A stretch of 6,406 nucleotides of DNA, from the NCBI GenBank assembly GCA_003486795.1, contig DNFX01000259.1, forward strand, positions 1 to 6,406. Direction: 5' to 3'. A program made the translations under genes and the position numbers. Below, in pieces: positions 1 to 6,406 of this stretch. Every line of letters starts with the position of its first letter. The stretch's first letter is position 1. The notes beneath the pieces are model-generated. The model saw only the letters and a list, made by a program, of their open reading frames with translations, made no database searches and was not told the DNA's origin. This DNA comes from Actinomycetota bacterium. GTDB lineage: Bacteria > Actinomycetota > Humimicrobiia > Humimicrobiales > Humimicrobiaceae.

Positions 1-1
1 G

Positions 2-1675
2 GATGTGATTATTGAAGTAAATAAACAATTTGAAAATATTCTGGGTTATGAATGTGGTGAGTTAAAAAATAGAGATTTAAGAGAAATATTTACTCTTGAC
101 TCTTATTTAATAGCAATTAAAAATTCCGTATATGGTTATGAACGGACAAGCTTGCTGAATTGCATAAAAAAAGATAAAGATTTAATTAAATGTAAGGTAT
201 GTAATAAATTGACAAATTATAATGAAAAATCTGTCGGAATTCTTACGATACGCAAAATTGAAGATGAACAAGAACATCTATCTGAAAGTGATAAGGAAAG
301 AACAAGATATAAATTCCTTTTTGAGAATTTTTTTGATGGCATATATATATGTACGCTGGAAGGTAAATTCATTGATGTTAATTCTTCATTAATTAAGATT
401 CTTGGATATAAATCAAAAGATGAATTAATTAAGGCAAAAGTGCCAAAAGAATTATTTATTTATAGTGATATCAAATCATTATTTATTAATAATTCACAAA
501 TGGTTGAAGTTGAACTTAAAAAACAAAATAATGAGATTATTTATGCTGAAGTAAGCTTCAGCATAATATATGAAAATACAAAACCGGCTTACGTGCAAGG
601 TGTAATCCGAGATATAACTCAAAGAAAAATGGCTGAAAAGCAAATATGGCATATGAGTTTTCATGATGGCCTAACATCTTTATACAATAGGGCATTCTTT
701 GAAGAAGAGTTAAAAAGACTAGATGACAATCGACATCTTCCACTTAGTTTAATAATAGGGGATTTAAATGGTCTGAAGCTTATTAATGATACTTTTGGAC
801 ATCATGAAGGAGATTTATTATTATGCAACTGCTCTAATATATTTAGGAAATGCTGCAGGTCGAGTGACATAATCTCCAGGTGGGGAGGGGATGAATTTGC
901 TATAATTCTTCCTGAAACGACAGAAAAAAATACAGAAGAAATTATTAGAAGAATTCGCGAGGAGCAGAATAAAGATACAGGATCCAAAATAATAACCAGC
1001 ATTGCAATTGGCTATTCTACAAAAAATAATATTGAGCAAGATATTAAAGATATAATTAAAGAAGCTGAAGATAATATGTATACAAATAAACTCATAGAAT
1101 CCAAGAGCACTTCAAGTGCCATAGTTACTTCTTTGAAAAAGACTCTTTATGAGAAAAGCATAGAAACTGAAGCTCATGCAGAAAGATTAGAAAATTTTGC
1201 ATTAAAAATAGGGAAAAAAATCGGTCTTAGCAGCAGAAAACTTGATGAACTTGTATTACTTGGAAGCTTGCATGACATCGGAAAAGTTGCAACCCCCGAA
1301 GAAATTTTAAAGAAACCCGGACCGCTGACTGAAAATGAATGGGAAGAGGTTAGGAAGCATCCTGAAACAGGGTATCGTATAACATTATCATCTTTTCAAT
1401 TGTCTATTGTTTCAAAAGGCATATTATATCATCATGAAAGGTGGGATGGTAAAGGTTATCCGGAAGGGTTGATGGGGGAAGATATCCCTATAATTTCAAG
1501 AGTCATAAGCATTGTCGATGCATATGATGTAATGAGAAACGGAAGGCCTTATAAGAAGAAAATAAGCAAGAAAAACGCTATAAAAGAATTACAATTACAT
1601 TCTGGTAAACAATTTGACCCTGATCTAGTAAACATATTTATTCAAATTCTACGGGAAGAAGATGATTTTTATTAA
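2..1675 (+). CDS. PAS-PAS-GGDEF-HD-GYP cyclic-di-GMP signalling protein (5'-truncated by window edge)
   Basis: Probable bifunctional cyclic-di-GMP enzyme: GGDEF domains make c-di-GMP from two GTP, and HD-GYP domains hydrolyse it. Residue numbers count from the GTG at position 5. That GTG is probably not the true start, because the frame stays open to the window edge and residues 1-85 already read as the interior of a PAS domain (EVNKQFENILGY). A second PAS domain spans about 100-212 and ends in the usual DITQRK linker. The GGDEF domain (about 214-365) has an intact GGDEF at 294-298, and RSSD (285-288) sits five residues before it, as in the product-inhibition I-site. The HD-GYP domain (about 378-550) shows H391, HDIGK (423-427), HHERWDGKGYP (476-486), D505 and RPYK (514-517). 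No membrane segment is visible in this part, but any sensor or anchor could lie upstream. Domain calls are firm. Ligand, net activity and the full N-terminus are unknown. Confidence 0.93.
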   Translation, partial: DVIIEVNKQFENILGYECGELKNRDLREIFTLDSYLIAIKNSVYGYERTSLLNCIKKDKDLIKCKVCNKLTNYNEKSVGILTIRKIEDEQEHLSESDKERTRYKFLFENFFDGIYICTLEGKFIDVNSSLIKILGYKSKDELIKAKVPKELFIYSDIKSLFINNSQMVEVELKKQNNEIIYAEVSFSIIYENTKPAYVQGVIRDITQRKMAEKQIWHMSFHDGLTSLYNRAFFEEELKRLDDNRHLPLSLIIGDLNGLKLINDTFGHHEGDLLLCNCSNIFRKCCRSSDIISRWGGDEFAIILPETTEKNTEEIIRRIREEQNKDTGSKIITSIAIGYSTKNNIEQDIKDIIKEAEDNMYTNKLIESKSTSSAIVTSLKKTLYEKSIETEAHAERLENFALKIGKKIGLSSRKLDELVLLGSLHDIGKVATPEEILKKPGPLTENEWEEVRKHPETGYRITLSSFQLSIVSKGILYHHERWDGKGYPEGLMGEDIPIISRVISIVDAYDVMRNGRPYKKKISKKNAIKELQLHSGKQFDPDLVNIFIQILREEDDFY

Positions 1676-1695
1676 TAAATCATCATTTATGAACC

Positions 1696-1734
1696 TAATT
1701 AGTTCCTGCTGAATTATTCAGCAGGAACTAATTA
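1696..1734. terminator. Perfect 18-bp hairpin after the signalling gene; possible terminator without a T-tract
   Basis: Arms at 1696-1713 and 1717-1734 (left arm TAATTAGTTCCTGCTGAA) pair without mismatch around a TTA loop. The hairpin lies 20 bases after the stop codon at 1673-1675, where a terminator is expected. However, the plus strand continues with A residues rather than T, and the minus-strand side also lacks a T-run, so it is not a canonical intrinsic terminator. It could be a weak terminator, an RNA 3'-end stabiliser or a mobile-element end. The structure is certain; its role is not. Confidence 0.5.
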
Positions 1735-1735
1735 A

Positions 1736-1880
1736 AAAATCTATGAAGTCGATCCCTTAATATGTCCCAAATGTGGCTCTCATATGAGGATAATTGCATT
1801 TATTGAAGATTATAGGGTTATAAAGAAGATACTTAATTATCTGGGCATATATGGAGTTTGAAAGAGACAGGCCTCTGCCC
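1736..1880 (+). pseudogene. Remnant of the C-terminal part of an IS91-type (Y2) transposase, frameshifted
   Basis: From 1736 the frame reads KIYEVDPLICPKCG, then SHMRIIAFIEDYRVIKKILN, then YLGIYGV, and stops at 1859-1861. This matches my memory of the C-terminal segment of IS91-family transposases, where a YEVDPL-CPKCG zinc-type knuckle precedes an MR(I/V)IAFIED helix and an I-KIL--LG motif. CPKC is at 1763-1774. In the next frame (1854-1880) the text continues as EFERDRPLP, which fits the usual Glu/Arg/Pro-rich continuation, so one extra base near 1853 explains the break. That second frame stays open to TAA at 1962-1964 but is not recognisable beyond the prolines. An in-frame TAA at 1733-1735 lies just upstream, and nothing of the catalytic domain remains. 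No start codon or ribosome binding site serves it. It is a dead fragment, not a small gene. The family assignment rests on recall and needs a search. Confidence 0.72.
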
Positions 1881-1940
1881 TGCTTCCAGAATAGAGCAAG
1901 TGTAAATAGGATAATATTTAGGTCATATCAGGAATTAATA

Positions 1941-2013
1941 AAAGCTGGAAGAGTAAGCCAATAAAAGAGATCAAAAAGGAATTTACACAAAAAATTTGAC
2001 ACTATCCAGCTTT
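1941..2013. repeat. Short inverted repeat AAAGCTGGA / TCCAGCTTT
   Basis: The 9-bp arms are exact, at 1941-1949 and 2005-2013, and are separated by 55 bases. They lie between the transposase relic and the tig promoter region. They might be leftover ends of a small element or chance, since the region is low in complexity and similar AAAGCTGGAA text recurs inside tig near 2199. No function is claimed. Confidence 0.3.
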
Positions 2014-2021
2014 CTCCAGGT

Positions 2022-2050
2022 TTGTATTTTTATTTAAATTTATTTATAAT
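2022..2050 (+). promoter_or_regulatory. Candidate housekeeping (sigma-70/sigma-A type) promoter for the tig operon
   Basis: A consensus -10 box TATAAT (2045-2050) lies 17 bases after TTGTAT (2022-2027), a -35 that matches the consensus in three of six positions. Transcription would start near 2057 and leave an untranslated leader of about 115 bases before the tig start at 2173. An exact TTGACA at 1996-2001 has no -10 at a normal distance. In AT-rich DNA such matches occur by chance, so confidence is moderate. Confidence 0.45.
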
Positions 2051-2156
2051 AAGTTGTTTAATTTTAGGCACGGTGAATTTTTATATTTTCTTGATTTATA
2101 TTCAGACGGCTGATAAATGTTTACAATTTTTATATTTTGGATTTTCCATATTACCT

Positions 2157-2163
2157 AAGGAGG
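2157..2163 (+). promoter_or_regulatory. Strong ribosome binding site of tig (decides a TTG start)
   Basis: AAGGAGG is a near-perfect Shine-Dalgarno sequence, nine bases before TTG at 2173-2175. An in-frame ATG at 2137 lies upstream of this site with no binding sequence of its own, so the TTG is the better start. Confidence 0.85.
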
Positions 2164-2172
2164 GTGTTAAAG

Positions 2173-3654
2173 TTGAGTTACAGTATCAAGAGCCAGGAAA
2201 AGCTGGAAAAAAATAAAGTGAAGCTGAAAGTAGAAGTTTCGGATGGTTATTTTAAGAAATCATTAGGGAGAGCTTACAAGGATATTTCAGAAAAGGCAAA
2301 GATTCCTGGTTTCAGAAAAGGAAGAATACCTTATGAAATTATAGATATCAATTACGGGAAAGAATATGTGCTGTCTGAGGCAGCAAATATTTCGATATCC
2401 GAACTTTATCCTGAAATAATTGAAAGTTCTGAAATAAAGCCAATCGATTATCCAAAAGTAGATATTGACGGGGAAATTGCAGAAAACAGACCAGTTAATT
2501 TCCTTATAACTGTAGATGTTGAACCTGAAGCAGAACTTGCAGAGTATAAAGGTATTAAAGCAGACGGATTACCGACTGATGTCGAAGAAGAGGAAATAGA
2601 TGCACAGATAGAAAATCTTAAAAACAGGTTTGCGTCTCTTGAACCGATTGACGAAAATGATGTTTCCAGAGAAAGAGATATCGCAACCATAGATTTCAAA
2701 GGCACTATTGACGGAACAGAATTTGAAGGCGGAAGCTATAATGACTATGTCCTGGATATAGGAGCAGGCATGCTCTATAAAGAAATAGAAAAAGCCCTTG
2801 TCGGTCTTAAAAAAGGTGAGGAGACAACTGTAAGCGTCAAAATGCCAAAAGAAATTGAGAATAAGGAAATTGCAGGCAAAAAAGCTGAATTTAATATTAA
2901 AATGAAAGAAATCAAGAGGAAGGTTCTTCCGGAAGTTAATGAAGAATTTTTAAAAAATATGGGCGATTTTGAGAATGTCGAAGCATTAAGAGAGTTTTTA
3001 AAAAACAATCTTAAAGAACAAAAAGAAAATGCAAGACAGAACAAGATATTTTCAGATATAGTAGAATATCTTGTTGCAAACTCAAAAATAGATATCCCGA
3101 AAATCATGATTGATAATGAAATAAAAGAGCTAAAACATGATCTTGAGCACAGGCTTGAGGATCAGAAAATAACAAAAGAACAATATCTTTCCTACTTTAA
3201 TATTACTGAAGAAAAGTTTGAAAAAGATTTTGAACAGAGAGCTTTAAACAATGTAAAAGAATATATAATATTTAATACCCTGGAAAATAAGCTTAAAAAA
3301 GAGATTGAACCCGATGCAAAAGAAATAGATGAAGAAAAGGAAAGAATCATAAAAAACACAGCCAAATCAGAGGACAGAAAGAAGCTTGAAGATTATTTCA
3401 AAACACCTATAGGCGAGAAGAATATAAAAAGCTCAGTAAGAAGAAAGAAACTTGTGGATTTGCTTATTAGTAATGCAAAAATAAATGAAATAAGTGCTGA
3501 AGAATTGAAAAAAGCTGCTGAAAAGGAAAAAGAAGTGGAAAACGAAAAGGCAAAAAAATCAAAAAGCAGCAGCTCAGATGTAAAAAAGCCTGCCAGAACT
3601 TCAAAGAAACCAGAAGAGGCAGAAAATAAAACTGATAAGGATAGTGAAAAATAA
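2173..3654 (+). CDS. tig: Trigger factor, ribosome-associated chaperone
   Basis: Trigger factor docks at the ribosomal exit tunnel and shields nascent chains. From the TTG start the protein has 493 residues, about 60 more than E. coli Tig. The N-terminal ribosome-binding domain carries the signature GFRKGRIP (46-53). An FKBP-type prolyl-isomerase domain follows at about 165-248 (DFKGTIDGTEFEGG at 174-187, LPEVNEEF at 252-259), then the helical C-terminal chaperone arms to about residue 440. Two pocket positions look altered: the usual PGFE segment reads KEIE (203-206), and the Tyr of the flap is replaced by Ile (about 228). By hand alignment these correspond to E. coli Phe198 and Tyr221. Isomerase activity may be reduced, while chaperone function need not be. 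Residues 445-493 form a charged Lys/Glu/Ser-rich tail, probably disordered. It is first in the probable operon with clpP and clpX. Starting at ATG 2137 would add 12 residues unlike the family's N-terminus. Confidence 0.96.
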   Translation: MSYSIKSQEKLEKNKVKLKVEVSDGYFKKSLGRAYKDISEKAKIPGFRKGRIPYEIIDINYGKEYVLSEAANISISELYPEIIESSEIKPIDYPKVDIDGEIAENRPVNFLITVDVEPEAELAEYKGIKADGLPTDVEEEEIDAQIENLKNRFASLEPIDENDVSRERDIATIDFKGTIDGTEFEGGSYNDYVLDIGAGMLYKEIEKALVGLKKGEETTVSVKMPKEIENKEIAGKKAEFNIKMKEIKRKVLPEVNEEFLKNMGDFENVEALREFLKNNLKEQKENARQNKIFSDIVEYLVANSKIDIPKIMIDNEIKELKHDLEHRLEDQKITKEQYLSYFNITEEKFEKDFEQRALNNVKEYIIFNTLENKLKKEIEPDAKEIDEEKERIIKNTAKSEDRKKLEDYFKTPIGEKNIKSSVRRKKLVDLLISNAKINEISAEELKKAAEKEKEVENEKAKKSKSSSSDVKKPARTSKKPEEAENKTDKDSEK

Positions 3655-3698
3655 ATTATAAAAATAATATTTAAATATATATTTTGATGGTGATTTAA

Positions 3699-4298
3699 AT
3701 GGATTCAATTAAAAACGATTATCTTATCCCGATGGTTATTGAACAGACAAGCAGAGGAGAAAGATCTTTTGATATTTACTCAAGGCTGCTAAAAGAAAGA
3801 ATAATTTTTCTGGGGACAGGAATAGATGATAATGTTGCAAATGTGGTAATGGCGCAGCTTATTCATCTTGAGGCAGATGATCCCGAAAAGGATATCCAGC
3901 TTTATATTAACAGCCCTGGTGGGGTTGTGACCGCTGCACTGGCTATATATGACACAATGCAGTTTATAAAATCAAAAGTATCTACAATCTGCATAGGACA
4001 GGCAGCAAGTGCTGCCGCAGTTCTGCTTCTTGCAGGAGAAAAAGGAAAGCGATTCATTCTTCCTAATGCAAGGGTACTTCTGCATCAACCTTCAGGTGGA
4101 TTTGAAGGAACAGCAATCGATGTGGAAATACATACTAAGGAAATGATGAGACTAAGGGATTCACTTAACAAAATAATTTCAAATCATACAGGGCAAGATG
4201 TTAAAAAAGTTTCCAAAGATACTGAAAGGGATTTCATTCTGACCTCCCAGGAAGCAAAAACATATGGAATAGTAGATGAAATAATTTTTAAAAAATAA
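3699..4298 (+). CDS. clpP: ATP-dependent Clp protease, proteolytic subunit ClpP
   Basis: Serine peptidase subunit that forms a two-ring, 14-subunit cytoplasmic chamber and degrades proteins fed in by ClpX or ClpC-type unfoldases. At 199 residues it has typical full length. The catalytic triad is complete: Ser104 in GQAASAA, His129 in LLHQPSGG and Asp178 in ERDF, with spacings (25 and 49) equal to those of E. coli ClpP. The oxyanion-region INSPGG motif is at 70-75. The N-terminus is short ([20 protein letters not shown]), with little or no propeptide before the conserved P-V-E-T/S-RGER segment. It starts 44 bases after tig and ends 38 bases before clpX, so co-transcription is likely. The ATG at 3699 is preceded only by a weak GATGGTG-type binding sequence, unlike the strong sites of its neighbours. 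Only one clpP copy is present here, whereas many Actinomycetota carry two in tandem. Confidence 0.97.
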   Translation: MDSIKNDYLIPMVIEQTSRGERSFDIYSRLLKERIIFLGTGIDDNVANVVMAQLIHLEADDPEKDIQLYINSPGGVVTAALAIYDTMQFIKSKVSTICIGQAASAAAVLLLAGEKGKRFILPNARVLLHQPSGGFEGTAIDVEIHTKEMMRLRDSLNKIISNHTGQDVKKVSKDTERDFILTSQEAKTYGIVDEIIFKK

Positions 4299-4320
4299 TA
4301 ATTCCAAAACAAAAATAATT

Positions 4321-4327
4321 TAAGGAG
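4321..4327 (+). promoter_or_regulatory. Ribosome binding site of clpX (supports a TTG start)
   Basis: TAAGGAG lies nine bases before TTG at 4337-4339. The same spacing and the same start codon are seen at tig. No ATG is available nearby that would keep the zinc-binding domain whole. Confidence 0.8.
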
Positions 4328-4336
4328 TAATTTAAC

Positions 4337-5611
4337 TTGACGACTGAAAAAGAAGTAAAAGATGATTTTTTAAAATGCTCTTTTTGCGGCAAGACCCAGA
4401 AGCAGGTTAAAAAACTGATAGCAGGTCATGACGTATATATCTGCGATGAATGCGTAGAGCTATGTAACGAAATAATAGATGAAGAAAACAAAAAAGAAGA
4501 TGAAACTGATTTCGGCAATCTTCCGACACCGGGTGAGATATATAATATTCTTAACAGTTATGTGATAGGCCAGGAAAAAGCAAAAAAAGTTTTATCAGTT
4601 GCAGTATATAACCATTATAAAAGGATAAAATTTGAAAGCAGACTGGCAAAGGATGATGTAGAGATACAGAAAAGCAACATATTGCTTATCGGGCCTACCG
4701 GGTGTGGAAAGACTTTGCTTGCACAGACTCTTGCCAGAATATTAAACGTGCCTTTCTGTATTGCTGATGCCACAACACTTACAGAAGCAGGATATGTTGG
4801 CGAAGATGTTGAAAATATTTTATTAAAACTTATCCAGGCTGCAGATTATGATATAAAGAGAGCAGAAACAGGAATAATCTATATAGATGAAATAGATAAG
4901 ATCTCAAGAAAAAGCGAAAATCCTTCAATTACAAGAGATGTTTCAGGTGAAGGAGTTCAGCAGGCATTGCTTAAAATCCTTGAAGGAACAGAAGCAAATG
5001 TACCCCCGCAGGGCGGAAGGAAACATCCCCATCAGGAATTTATTCAGATAAATACCACCAACATATTGTTTATCTGTGGCGGAGCTTTCGGAGGTCTGGA
5101 GGAAATAATAGAGCGAAGGATAAATAAAAGAAGTGTTGGTTTCATTTCTGACAAAATTACCAAAAAAAATGAAAGAGCTGATATGCTTCTGCCACAGGTT
5201 ATGCCTGAGGACCTTTTAAAATACGGCATGATTCCTGAATTTGTCGGAAGACTTCCGGTAATATCTACCTTAAAGAATCTTTCGGCACACGATTTAATAA
5301 GAATACTGACAGAACCGAAGAATTCACTCCTTAAGCAATACAAAAAAATGTTTGCTCTTGATGATGTGGAACTTGTTTTTTCTGATGATGCAATAAGAAC
5401 AATTTCATCACTTGCACTTAAAAGGGGAACAGGTGCAAGAGGGTTAAGATCAATACTTGAGGAAGTCATGCTTGATATCATGTATGATATTCCTTCAATG
5501 AAGGAGATCAAAAAATATATTATAACAAGTGATATAGTTCTAAATAAAATACAGGATTCAAAATTATTCAGTGAAGAAGAATTGTCAGATAAAAAAGAAA
5601 AACTTGCATAA
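4337..5611 (+). CDS. clpX: ATP-dependent Clp protease, ATP-binding unfoldase subunit ClpX
   Basis: AAA+ hexameric unfoldase that recognises tagged substrates, unfolds them with ATP and passes them into ClpP. At 424 residues it matches E. coli ClpX in length. The N-terminal zinc-binding domain has C14-x2-C17 and C36-x2-C39. The AAA+ core shows Walker A GPTGCGKT (119-126), pore-1 loop GYVGED (152-157), Walker B IIYIDEID (180-187), the RKH pore loop (GGRKHPHQE, 226-234), the arginine-finger segment EFVGRLP (301-307) and sensor 2 GARGLR (366-371). The ClpP-docking tripeptide reads VGF (267-269), where E. coli has IGF. This is conservative and should still dock. Translation starts at TTG behind a good ribosome binding site. 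The adjacent clpP supplies its peptidase partner. Tandem TAA stop codons end the frame at 5609-5614 with one base between them. Identification is secure. Confidence 0.97.
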   Translation: MTTEKEVKDDFLKCSFCGKTQKQVKKLIAGHDVYICDECVELCNEIIDEENKKEDETDFGNLPTPGEIYNILNSYVIGQEKAKKVLSVAVYNHYKRIKFESRLAKDDVEIQKSNILLIGPTGCGKTLLAQTLARILNVPFCIADATTLTEAGYVGEDVENILLKLIQAADYDIKRAETGIIYIDEIDKISRKSENPSITRDVSGEGVQQALLKILEGTEANVPPQGGRKHPHQEFIQINTTNILFICGGAFGGLEEIIERRINKRSVGFISDKITKKNERADMLLPQVMPEDLLKYGMIPEFVGRLPVISTLKNLSAHDLIRILTEPKNSLLKQYKKMFALDDVELVFSDDAIRTISSLALKRGTGARGLRSILEEVMLDIMYDIPSMKEIKKYIITSDIVLNKIQDSKLFSEEELSDKKEKLA

Positions 5612-5652
5612 TAAGGTTGTAGTTGATTTTTTCGGATTTGGTAAAATAAATT

Positions 5653-6406
5653 ATGTTTAAAGAAATAACAGGAAGCTATAATCCCCAGGAATTTGAAAAT
5701 GATATTTATAATTTCTGGATGGAAAAAAAGTATTTTCACGGCATTACAGGCTCAGATAAACCACCCTTCAGTATAGTCATCCCGCCACCCAATGTAACCG
5801 GATACCTACATATGGGGCATGCATTAAATAATTCTCTTCAGGACGCAGTCATAAGATTTAAAAGAATGAAAGGATTTAACTGTTCCTGGTTTCCGGGTAC
5901 GGACCATGCAGGTATTGCCACACAGAATGTGGTGGAGCGTGAACTGGAAAAACAGGGCACCAGCAGACATGAAATAGGACGTGAAGAATTCATAAAAAGA
6001 GTCTGGAAATGGAAAGAAAAGCATGGTAGCAGGATAATAGAGCAGCTTAAGATACTGGGTTGCAGTTGTGACTGGGACAGGGAAAGATTCACTTTTGATG
6101 ATAATTATGTAAAAGCTGTCAACAGGGAATTTGTGACTCTGTATAATGACGGTCTTATTTATCGCGGAAATTATATGGTAAACTGGTGTCCGAGGTGTCA
6201 GACCGCAGTTTCAGATATCGAGGTAGAACATCATGACAAACATGGAAACCTCTGGGATATCAGATATCCTGTGATAGATGACAAAACCGGAAAACCGGAT
6301 TCCGGACAGTTTCTTGTAGTCTCAACTACCCGTCCCGAGACAATGCTGGGAGATACTGCCGTAGCAGTTCATCCAAAAGATAAAAGATACACAAACCTTA
6401 TCGGTA
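5653..6406 (+). CDS. valS: Valine--tRNA ligase (valyl-tRNA synthetase), N-terminal part, cut by window end
   Basis: Class I aminoacyl-tRNA synthetase that charges tRNA(Val) with valine in the cytoplasm. The frame is open for 251 codons to the window edge, out of roughly 850-900 expected for the family. The N-terminus (ITGSYNPQEFENDIYNFW) aligns with the usual ValRS beginning. PPPNVTGYLHMGHALN (44-59) contains the HIGH-type ATP-binding motif HMGH (53-56), followed by WFPGTDHAGIATQ (79-91). NWCPRCQTAVSD (177-188) leads into the editing (CP1) domain, whose threonine-rich STTRPETMLGDTA segment (224-236) is present. The KMSKS loop and anticodon-binding domain lie beyond the window. ATG 5653 is the start: an in-frame TAA sits at 5647-5649 and there is no earlier candidate. 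Only a weak GGATTTGG-like binding sequence precedes it. It lies 41 bases after clpX with no terminator between, so read-through from the clp genes is likely. Confidence 0.96.
   Translation, partial: MFKEITGSYNPQEFENDIYNFWMEKKYFHGITGSDKPPFSIVIPPPNVTGYLHMGHALNNSLQDAVIRFKRMKGFNCSWFPGTDHAGIATQNVVERELEKQGTSRHEIGREEFIKRVWKWKEKHGSRIIEQLKILGCSCDWDRERFTFDDNYVKAVNREFVTLYNDGLIYRGNYMVNWCPRCQTAVSDIEVEHHDKHGNLWDIRYPVIDDKTGKPDSGQFLVVSTTRPETMLGDTAVAVHPKDKRYTNLIG

Larger units (their letters stand above)
1676..2172. other. Intergenic gap of about 500 bases: hairpin, transposase relic, inverted repeat and promoter region
   Basis: No intact gene is supported here. In order it holds the hairpin, the transposase fragment, an unassigned stretch at about 1881-1990, and a markedly T-rich stretch from about 2021 to 2150 that serves as the upstream region of tig. 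I saw no tRNA, no CIRCE (HrcA) operator and no CtsR heptad repeat, so there is no direct sign of heat-shock repression of the downstream chaperone and protease genes. Confidence 0.7.

Noticed and set aside
1996..2001. Perfect TTGACA as the -35 of the tig promoter
   Set aside because: Nothing resembling TATAAT lies 16-19 bases downstream. The TTGTAT/TATAAT pair at 2022-2050 has proper spacing.
2137..2172. ATG at 2137 as the tig start
   Set aside because: The 12 extra residues span the strong Shine-Dalgarno site and do not resemble the family N-terminus. TTG at 2173 has ideal spacing.
2022..2216. 64-residue hydrophobic open frame overlapping the tig start
   Set aside because: It has no ribosome binding site, runs through the tig promoter, leader and Shine-Dalgarno region in another frame, and its hydrophobicity follows from T-rich DNA.
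3655..3698. AT-rich, partly self-complementary gap between tig and clpP as a terminator
   Set aside because: It contains only A/T pairing with mismatches, has no GC stem or T-run, and the genes are close enough to be co-transcribed.
4337..5611. CIRCE or CtsR heat-shock operators before the chaperone and protease genes
   Set aside because: I looked for TTAGCACTC-type inverted repeats and AGTCAAA heptads upstream of tig, clpP and clpX and saw none.
5044..5739. 231-codon minus-strand open frame across the end of clpX and the start of valS
   Set aside because: It is antisense to two clearly recognised genes, its translation is Ser/Ile/Phe-rich low-complexity text typical of a shadow frame, and it matches no family I know.

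Overview
The window is AT-rich (roughly one third G+C by eye), tightly packed and entirely plus-strand. It looks like chromosomal core-gene DNA from a low-GC, Gram-positive-type bacterium. The order tig-clpP-clpX-valS is the useful taxonomic clue. tig-clpP-clpX is common across bacteria, but valS directly after clpX, together with a Lys/Glu/Ser-rich tail on trigger factor, recalls Actinomycetota. An AT-rich deep-branching actinobacterial lineage, or a clostridial relative, would fit. This placement is inference only.

Region 1 (1-1675) is the 3' part of a multidomain signalling gene: PAS-PAS-GGDEF-HD-GYP. Both the diguanylate cyclase signature and the HD-GYP phosphodiesterase signature look intact, and there is an RxxD inhibitory site. 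The gene begins upstream of the window.

Region 2 (1676-2172) is a gap of about 500 bases. It holds an 18-bp perfect hairpin, a decayed piece of an IS91-type transposase carrying a frameshift, a short inverted repeat, and then an AT-rich stretch with a plausible promoter (TTGTAT-17-TATAAT) for the genes that follow. The decayed element separates the signalling gene from the core operon.

Region 3 (2173-6406) is a probable operon with gaps of 38-44 bases: trigger factor (tig, TTG start), the ClpP peptidase, the ClpX unfoldase (TTG start) and the 5' part of valyl-tRNA synthetase (valS), which runs off the end. Trigger factor meets nascent chains at the ribosome, and ClpXP degrades tagged or misfolded proteins. 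The first three genes therefore form a protein-quality-control unit, co-transcribed with a translation enzyme.

I found no clearly new biological system. The points most worth a second look are the transposase relic with its abutting palindrome, and a trigger factor whose prolyl-isomerase pocket appears altered.
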